Below, one piece after another: positions 60,157 through 64,000 of a DNA stretch of 64,000 bases. Source of the DNA: DATLFA01 sp035525225 (GTDB lineage Bacteria; Actinomycetota; Acidimicrobiia; Acidimicrobiales; WLNW01); contig DATLFA010000050.1 of the NCBI GenBank assembly GCA_035525225.1, positions 1 through 64,000 on the forward strand. Reading direction: 5' to 3'. Below the pieces are notes generated by a model, which worked only from the letters and a program-made list of their open reading frames with translations, was not told where the DNA came from and did not search any database. Each line of letters begins with the position of its first letter. Positions within the stretch are counted from its first letter, which is position 1. The translations under genes and the position numbers were made by a program.

Positions 60157-61107
60157 CTAACGGTCGGGATGGATGACGACTTTGATCACACCGCTCGCGC
60201 GATCGGCAGCAACTCGAAACGCTTCGGGCGCATCGTCGAGAGAGAAGCGGTGCGTGATCAATGCGCGAGCCATCTCGGGGTTCGCCGCGAGCACCGCGGC
60301 GGCGTTGGCGTACTCGCGACGTCCATCGACGTCTACGCCATAGGCCATCGACGGGATCATCGTCGTTTCCTTCACCAACATCGCCACGCCGGGGATGGGC
60401 ACGAGGCCGTGATACACACCGAGCAACACCACGCGGCCACCGGGGCGCACCAGCTCGAATGCCCGCGCCAGACCGCTCTCGCTGCCGGCGGCGTCGATCA
60501 CGACGTCGTACACGCTCTGCGCCGAGGCCGCGGCACTACCCGCGCCGAGCCGTTCGCCTACCGCACGCTGATGGGGATGGCGCGCCTCGAGGTCGACGTC
60601 GAGGCCCTGGTGATGCGCCACGCCGACCGCGGCCAGGCCGATGGCGCCGCCCCCGACGACACAGACCCGTTCACCCGGCTGCACGGCGGCCAGCCGCACG
60701 CCGCGGTAGGCGACCGCGGTCGTCTCGACGAGGCTGGCGTCGTCGACGGACAGGCCCGCCGGCAGTGGCGTCAGGCAGTAGCCGGCGACACGAACCCGAT
60801 CGGCCAGTCCCCCGTCGGTGAAAATCCCGAAGTTCACGTGACTCGGGTCGGTACAGCGATTGTCGTTGCCCGCACGACAGGCCTCACAGGTGCCGCAGCG
60901 CGTCATCGGCTCGATGGCGTAGGCCGTGCCCTCGACGATCCCTGCGAACTCGTGGCCGAGTGTGAACGGCAGCGGGCCCATCGCGAGGAACCCGAGGTCG
61001 GTACCGCAGATCCCACACGAAGAGACCTCGACGAGCACACCGTCGCCTTCCGGCTCGGGCCGTTCGACCACATGGATACCCGACTCGTCGTTGCGTACCG
61101 CTCGCAT
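60157..61107 (-). CDS. Zinc-dependent alcohol dehydrogenase, MDR type
   Basis: A 316-residue MDR enzyme. The catalytic zinc motif is CGICGTDLGF with GHEFAG (C34, H52, E53). A structural zinc site is present: RCGTCEACRAGNDNRC has the C-x2-C-x2-C-x7-C pattern (C71, C74, C77, C85). The cofactor fold is VCVVGGGAIGLAAVG. The substrate is unknown, perhaps a hydroxyacyl or secondary alcohol. It begins 36 nt after the UGSC-family selenoprotein and precedes an SDR gene. Confidence 0.88.
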   Translation of the reverse strand: MRAVRNDESGIHVVERPEPEGDGVLVEVSSCGICGTDLGFLAMGPLPFTLGHEFAGIVEGTAYAIEPMTRCGTCEACRAGNDNRCTDPSHVNFGIFTDGGLADRVRVAGYCLTPLPAGLSVDDASLVETTAVAYRGVRLAAVQPGERVCVVGGGAIGLAAVGVAHHQGLDVDLEARHPHQRAVGERLGAGSAAASAQSVYDVVIDAAGSESGLARAFELVRPGGRVVLLGVYHGLVPIPGVAMLVKETTMIPSMAYGVDVDGRREYANAAAVLAANPEMARALITHRFSLDDAPEAFRVAADRASGVIKVVIHPDR

Positions 61108-61143
61108 CAGTCACTCCCCCGGACATAGAAGAACCGACTGATG

Positions 61144-61695
61144 CTACTGCCGGGTGAACAGCGCGATGATCTCGTCGACCGCGGCGTCGGCCCACGCGAG
61201 GATCGTTTCCTCGTCGGTGCCGCCGAGGGGATGGTCGACGGTGCAGATGCGCGCGTCGGGCAGACCGAAGTTCAGCGCCATCCGTTTGGTCAGCGCGAGG
61301 AACTTGGAGGTGGTCACCACGACCGTCGGCTTGCCCCGCTGCTCGAGTTGTACTTGGTCGTGGACACTCCACGACGTGCAACTCCCTCAATCGGCCGACC
61401 CGGTGATGACCAGGTCGACCTCCTTGTCGAGTAGGTCGAACACGGGATCACTGCACGCCGTCGCCGAGTTGTAGCCCGGTCCCTTGTCGGTGACCAACGC
61501 GACCTTGGCGCCGGTGCGCGCCGCAATCTGCTCGGCGGCGCGCTGCATCAACAGCTTGGCGTTCGGCTTGAGGTTGTCGAGCACGCCGATGCGCAATCCC
61601 GCGAGCACCGCCGGCGATGCCGCCAACGTGATGGGGGGCGGCGCGAGCGGCCCGTCGGGTGCGTAGATCTGGTTCATGGAACTTGCCTCGCTCAT
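61144..61695 (-). CDS. UGSC-family selenoprotein (Sec-Gly-Ser-Cys motif)
   Basis: With the in-frame UGA at 61387-61389 read as selenocysteine, the frame encodes 183 residues. Before it are IGVLDNLKPNAKLLMQRAAE, ALVTDKGPGYNSATACS and LLDKEVDLVITGSAD; after it U103-GSC-TSWSVHDQVQLEQRG, PTVVVTTSKFLALTKRMALN and the Cys in ARICTVDHPLGG. U103-G-S-C106 is the signature of proteins known as the UGSC family, where Sec or Cys alternates, so this UGA is at the expected position. The fold resembles part of glycine/betaine reductase B-type proteins. The ATG at 61695 overlaps the upstream stop by four bases; the ATG at 61677 has a better ribosome binding site. A SECIS-type hairpin follows. Confidence 0.85.
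61345..61384 (-). promoter_or_regulatory. Bacterial SECIS-like hairpin after the UGA of the UGSC gene
   Basis: On the minus strand GTCGTGGA and TCCACGAC pair perfectly (8 bp) around the loop GTG, which begins 20 nt after the UGA. Outside, GAGTTG pairs with CAACTC (6 bp) across an internal loop (CAC and CAAGTA). A G/U-containing apical loop at this distance fits bacterial SECIS elements recognised by SelB. Confidence 0.78.
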
Positions 61696-62729
61696 TCGAT
61701 CGGCAGCGTGACGCTCGATGTCATGCCCCAACTCGGCACGACACAGGAGTGCTTGCCGGCACCGCCACACACGAAGACCTTGATGTTGTCGACCTCACCG
61801 GTCATGGGCAACAACTCGTCGTCGGCCGCGCCGTGCATCCACGGGAACCACGCCCGCAGGTCGAACTGCGCCCGGAACACACGTGCCGGTATCCGCGCCA
61901 TCTGGAACAAGTAGCTCGACACGTCGCGGCGCGACCATCCGGCGGACGCGCACGTCGCCGCATGCTCGGGGCCCAGCGCCACGAAATATTCGCCTTGCGC
62001 GATGGTGGCGTTGTTCTGCCCGAGCGTCGCCATCGCCGAGGCACACTTGTCGAGGATGCGCGTCGGATGATCGGATTCCATGTCGTGGAAGTTGTGCGGC
62101 GCTTCCCCGCAGTGCACGGTGACCGCACTCACGGCGTCGACGCCCGCGCTGCGATGGAAGCTGCCCCACGGTGACGCCGCCGTATTCTCCGCAACGCAGT
62201 ACGCGTACTTCGCCGGCCCCCCTTGCGTCGACGCATCACCCGGGCCGGGAGTGGCGCCCGAGATGTGCAACAAGATCAGCCGCAGTGCGCGCCCGGTCGT
62301 CGCGTTGGCGCGATTGCCCGGCCCGAATGCACCAAGGCCGCTGTTGTAGCCGGCGCGCTCCGCGATCTCACCGTGCACGATCAACAACGGCGCCACCGGG
62401 TGCGTCGTCGCGTTGACGCCGCGCAGGTTGAGCTTCTTTTCTCCCAGCGCGCGCGTGGCGGCGACGAGCACCGGCATGTACTCAGGCTTGCATCCGGCGA
62501 GCGCGGCGTTGACCGCCACCATCCGCCGAGTGGCCTTGCCGAATCGAGGGGGAAGCACGGCGAGCACTTCTTCGGGGTCGCCGCCGCAACCGTCGAGCAG
62601 CGCGTCGACACGTGCCGCGGTCGGTGGGATCAGCGGTAGCCCGTCGCCCCAGCCCCGCTCCTCGAACAACTCGTACATCGCCTCGGGTGAGGCGTCGACG
62701 AGATCGAGGAATTCGTACGTCTCTGCCAC
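61692..62729 (-). CDS. UGSC-like hypothetical protein with Cys-rich C-terminus
   Basis: A 345-residue protein with no firm family. It has LFEERGWGDGLPLIPPTAARV near the start (as in several reductase-linked proteins), a glycine-rich middle (GYNSGLGAFGPGNRANATTG), and a C-terminal block IKVFVCGGAGKHSCVVPSWG. This last aligns roughly with the Sec protein's GSADUGSCTSW, with His in place of Sec and Ser-Cys kept. It lies directly after the thiolase (no gap) and is coupled to the UGSC gene. It may be a partner subunit. Function unknown. Confidence 0.75.
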   Translation of the reverse strand: MAETYEFLDLVDASPEAMYELFEERGWGDGLPLIPPTAARVDALLDGCGGDPEEVLAVLPPRFGKATRRMVAVNAALAGCKPEYMPVLVAATRALGEKKLNLRGVNATTHPVAPLLIVHGEIAERAGYNSGLGAFGPGNRANATTGRALRLILLHISGATPGPGDASTQGGPAKYAYCVAENTAASPWGSFHRSAGVDAVSAVTVHCGEAPHNFHDMESDHPTRILDKCASAMATLGQNNATIAQGEYFVALGPEHAATCASAGWSRRDVSSYLFQMARIPARVFRAQFDLRAWFPWMHGAADDELLPMTGEVDNIKVFVCGGAGKHSCVVPSWGMTSSVTLPIE

Positions 62730-63935
62730 TTAGAGCGCGGCCTTCTCCAAGATGTGTACGCCACACGTGGAGCCGAGTCCGATGACGTGCGTCAGGCCGA
62801 CCTTGGCCCCTTCGATCTGACGATCGCCGGCTTCGCCCCGCAAGTGCGTGGTGATCTCGAAGATGCCGGCCACACCGGTGGCCGCGATGGGATGGCCCTT
62901 TGATTCGAGGCCGCCCGACACGTTGACCGGCATGCGGCCGTCGCGCCACGGCGCGCCCGAGTCGAGGAAGTCGGCAGCGCCACCGGGCTCGCACAGGCCG
63001 AGGTTGTCGTAGTGCAAGAGTTCGGCCGTGGCGAAGCAGTCGTGCAACTCGACGAGGTCGAGGTCTTCGGGACCGATGCCGGCCATCTCGTAGGCCTTGC
63101 TGGCCGCGTTGCGGGTGCAGGTGTTGACATCGGGCAGGATGTGGCTTCCTTCGACGTATGGATCGGTGGTGAGCACCGATGCCGCCACCTTGACCGCGCG
63201 CTTTTGTACGTCGAGTGGCAGCGTGCGCAGCTTGGCTTCGCTGACCAACACGGCGGCGGCCGCGCCGTCGGTATTTGGTGAACACATCAAGACCGTGTTC
63301 GGGTAGGAGATCATCTGCGCGTTCTTGATCTCGTCGAAGGTGAAGCGCTTGTTGAATTGAGCGAGCGGATTGAGGGTCGAATGCGCGTGGTTCTTCTCAG
63401 CGATCTTGTAGAAGTGATCGACCGTGACACCTTCGTGCTTACCCGCGTACTCCATGCCGGCTTGCGCGAACACACCCGGCATCGTGCCGGTGCCGAGGAT
63501 GCCTTCGACCGGCATCACGTTGCCGTAGCGACCCGTCGGCGTGTATTCGGTCTTTTCGCTCTTCGCCGATCCGGCGGCGCCGAGCAAACCCATCTTGCCC
63601 ATCTGCTCGACACCGACCGCGAGTCCCATCTCGGCTTCGCCGGCCTTGATCGACAGATAGACCGTGCGAAACGCCGTGGCACCGGTCGCGCACGCGTTGG
63701 ACACGTTGAAGACCGGAATGCCCGTCTGGCCGATCTGCTTTTGGATCTGCTGTCCCATGCCGGCGCTGGCATTGAAGAGGCTGCCGGCCGCCATGACGTC
63801 CATATCGTGGATCGTCTGGCCGGCGTCGGCGAGCGCGTTCATCGCCGCCTCACTGCCGAGATCGAGCGCGTCTTTGTCCTTGTGTTGCGCGAACTTGGTC
63901 ATGTGCACACCGATGACCCAAACGTTGTCGGCCAT
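62730..63935 (-). CDS. Thiolase-family protein (SCP-x-like)
   Basis: A 401-residue thiolase-fold protein. C82 in SNACATGATAFR is the acyl-binding nucleophile. The C-terminal half has VELHDCFATAELLHYD, GGLESKGHPIAATG with the catalytic His, and LGSTCGVHILEKA with the second Cys. The sequence is closer to the lipid-transfer/SCP-x group of acetyl-CoA acyltransferases than to biosynthetic thiolases. It has a good ribosome binding site (GGGAGAG) and appears to be the first gene of a downstream run including the UGSC selenoprotein. Confidence 0.88.
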   Translation of the reverse strand: MADNVWVIGVHMTKFAQHKDKDALDLGSEAAMNALADAGQTIHDMDVMAAGSLFNASAGMGQQIQKQIGQTGIPVFNVSNACATGATAFRTVYLSIKAGEAEMGLAVGVEQMGKMGLLGAAGSAKSEKTEYTPTGRYGNVMPVEGILGTGTMPGVFAQAGMEYAGKHEGVTVDHFYKIAEKNHAHSTLNPLAQFNKRFTFDEIKNAQMISYPNTVLMCSPNTDGAAAAVLVSEAKLRTLPLDVQKRAVKVAASVLTTDPYVEGSHILPDVNTCTRNAASKAYEMAGIGPEDLDLVELHDCFATAELLHYDNLGLCEPGGAADFLDSGAPWRDGRMPVNVSGGLESKGHPIAATGVAGIFEITTHLRGEAGDRQIEGAKVGLTHVIGLGSTCGVHILEKAAL

Positions 63936-63958
63936 GTGGACTCTCCCTCGTCAGACGT

Positions 63959-64000
63959 ATGACTGAATACTACGACGCCCTGGCCACCGTCACTGGGGAG
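63959..64000 (+). CDS. Partial CDS at the right edge, unidentified
   Basis: An ATG at 63959 opens a frame reading MTEYYDALATVTGE that runs off the right edge. It is divergent from the thiolase (23 bp apart). Too short to identify, and the ribosome binding site is weak. Confidence 0.35.
   Translation, partial: MTEYYDALATVTGE

Noticed and set aside
1..64000. CRISPR arrays, rRNA genes, complete insertion sequences, replication origin
   Set aside because: No regularly spaced repeats, rRNA motifs, transposase genes or DnaA-box clusters were seen.

Overview
The window is a high-GC, gene-dense stretch of an actinobacterial chromosome, most likely class Acidimicrobiia. The grounds are a mycothiol synthase, menaquinone rather than ubiquinone biosynthesis, frequent GTG starts with four-base (ATGA/GTGA) couplings, and a separate TrpF alongside HisA instead of the bifunctional PriA of most other Actinobacteria. 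The class is inferred, since no rRNA lies in the window.

Layout. 1-6.2 kb: aldo/keto reductase, bioA, an MscS channel, two unrecognised proteins in an operon and a small protein. 6.2-12 kb: two crcB fluoride-channel genes, then a CsoR/CstR-type repressor behind a perfect palindromic operator, with an MMPL transporter, a CstB-like persulfide dioxygenase-rhodanese and a TauE/SafE exporter. This looks like a reactive-sulfur response operon. 12-15.3 kb: a CtpE-like P-type ATPase and a DedA protein. 15.36-17.89 kb: a decayed 2.5-kb element at the 3' end of tRNA-Leu(CAA), bounded by near-identical 26-bp direct repeats and holding an integrase remnant. 18.2-25 kb: the fatty-acid cluster fabD-fabH-fabG-acpP-fabF, then on the other strand hydrolase, ogt, fabZ-like, bcp and HU genes. 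25.3-41 kb: trpC-F-B-A with a coupled truncated globin, a two-component system, ygfZ-trpE-hisI, a DinB-like protein, a GroES paralogue, and hisDC-B-H-A-F, in which HisD and HisC are one fused polypeptide. 41-49.7 kb: nth, mshD, rlmN, then menaquinone genes menG, menF, menD, menH and menA. 49.8-55.4 kb: a YyaL-type protein, an EamA transporter, a phosphodiesterase, a VOC protein, two tandem intergenic repeats and two decayed genes (methyltransferase and TetR regulator).

55.3-63.9 kb is the most unusual part. It is a minus-strand run of thiolase, dehydrogenase, SDR, Fe-S scaffold and carboxymuconolactone-decarboxylase genes. Two of its members can only be read in full if an in-frame UGA is translated as selenocysteine: an AhpD-like protein (Cys-x-x-Sec) and a UGSC-family protein (Sec-Gly-Ser-Cys). 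In both, reading-frame homology continues past the UGA, and a strong hairpin of bacterial SECIS type lies just downstream with its apical loop 18-22 nt after the codon. No Sec-insertion gene (selA, selB, selC, selD) is in the window, so the prediction depends on the rest of the genome.

The persulfide operon, mycothiol synthase, Bcp peroxiredoxin and the two selenoprotein candidates together suggest a cell with much thiol/selenol redox chemistry. That link is inferred.
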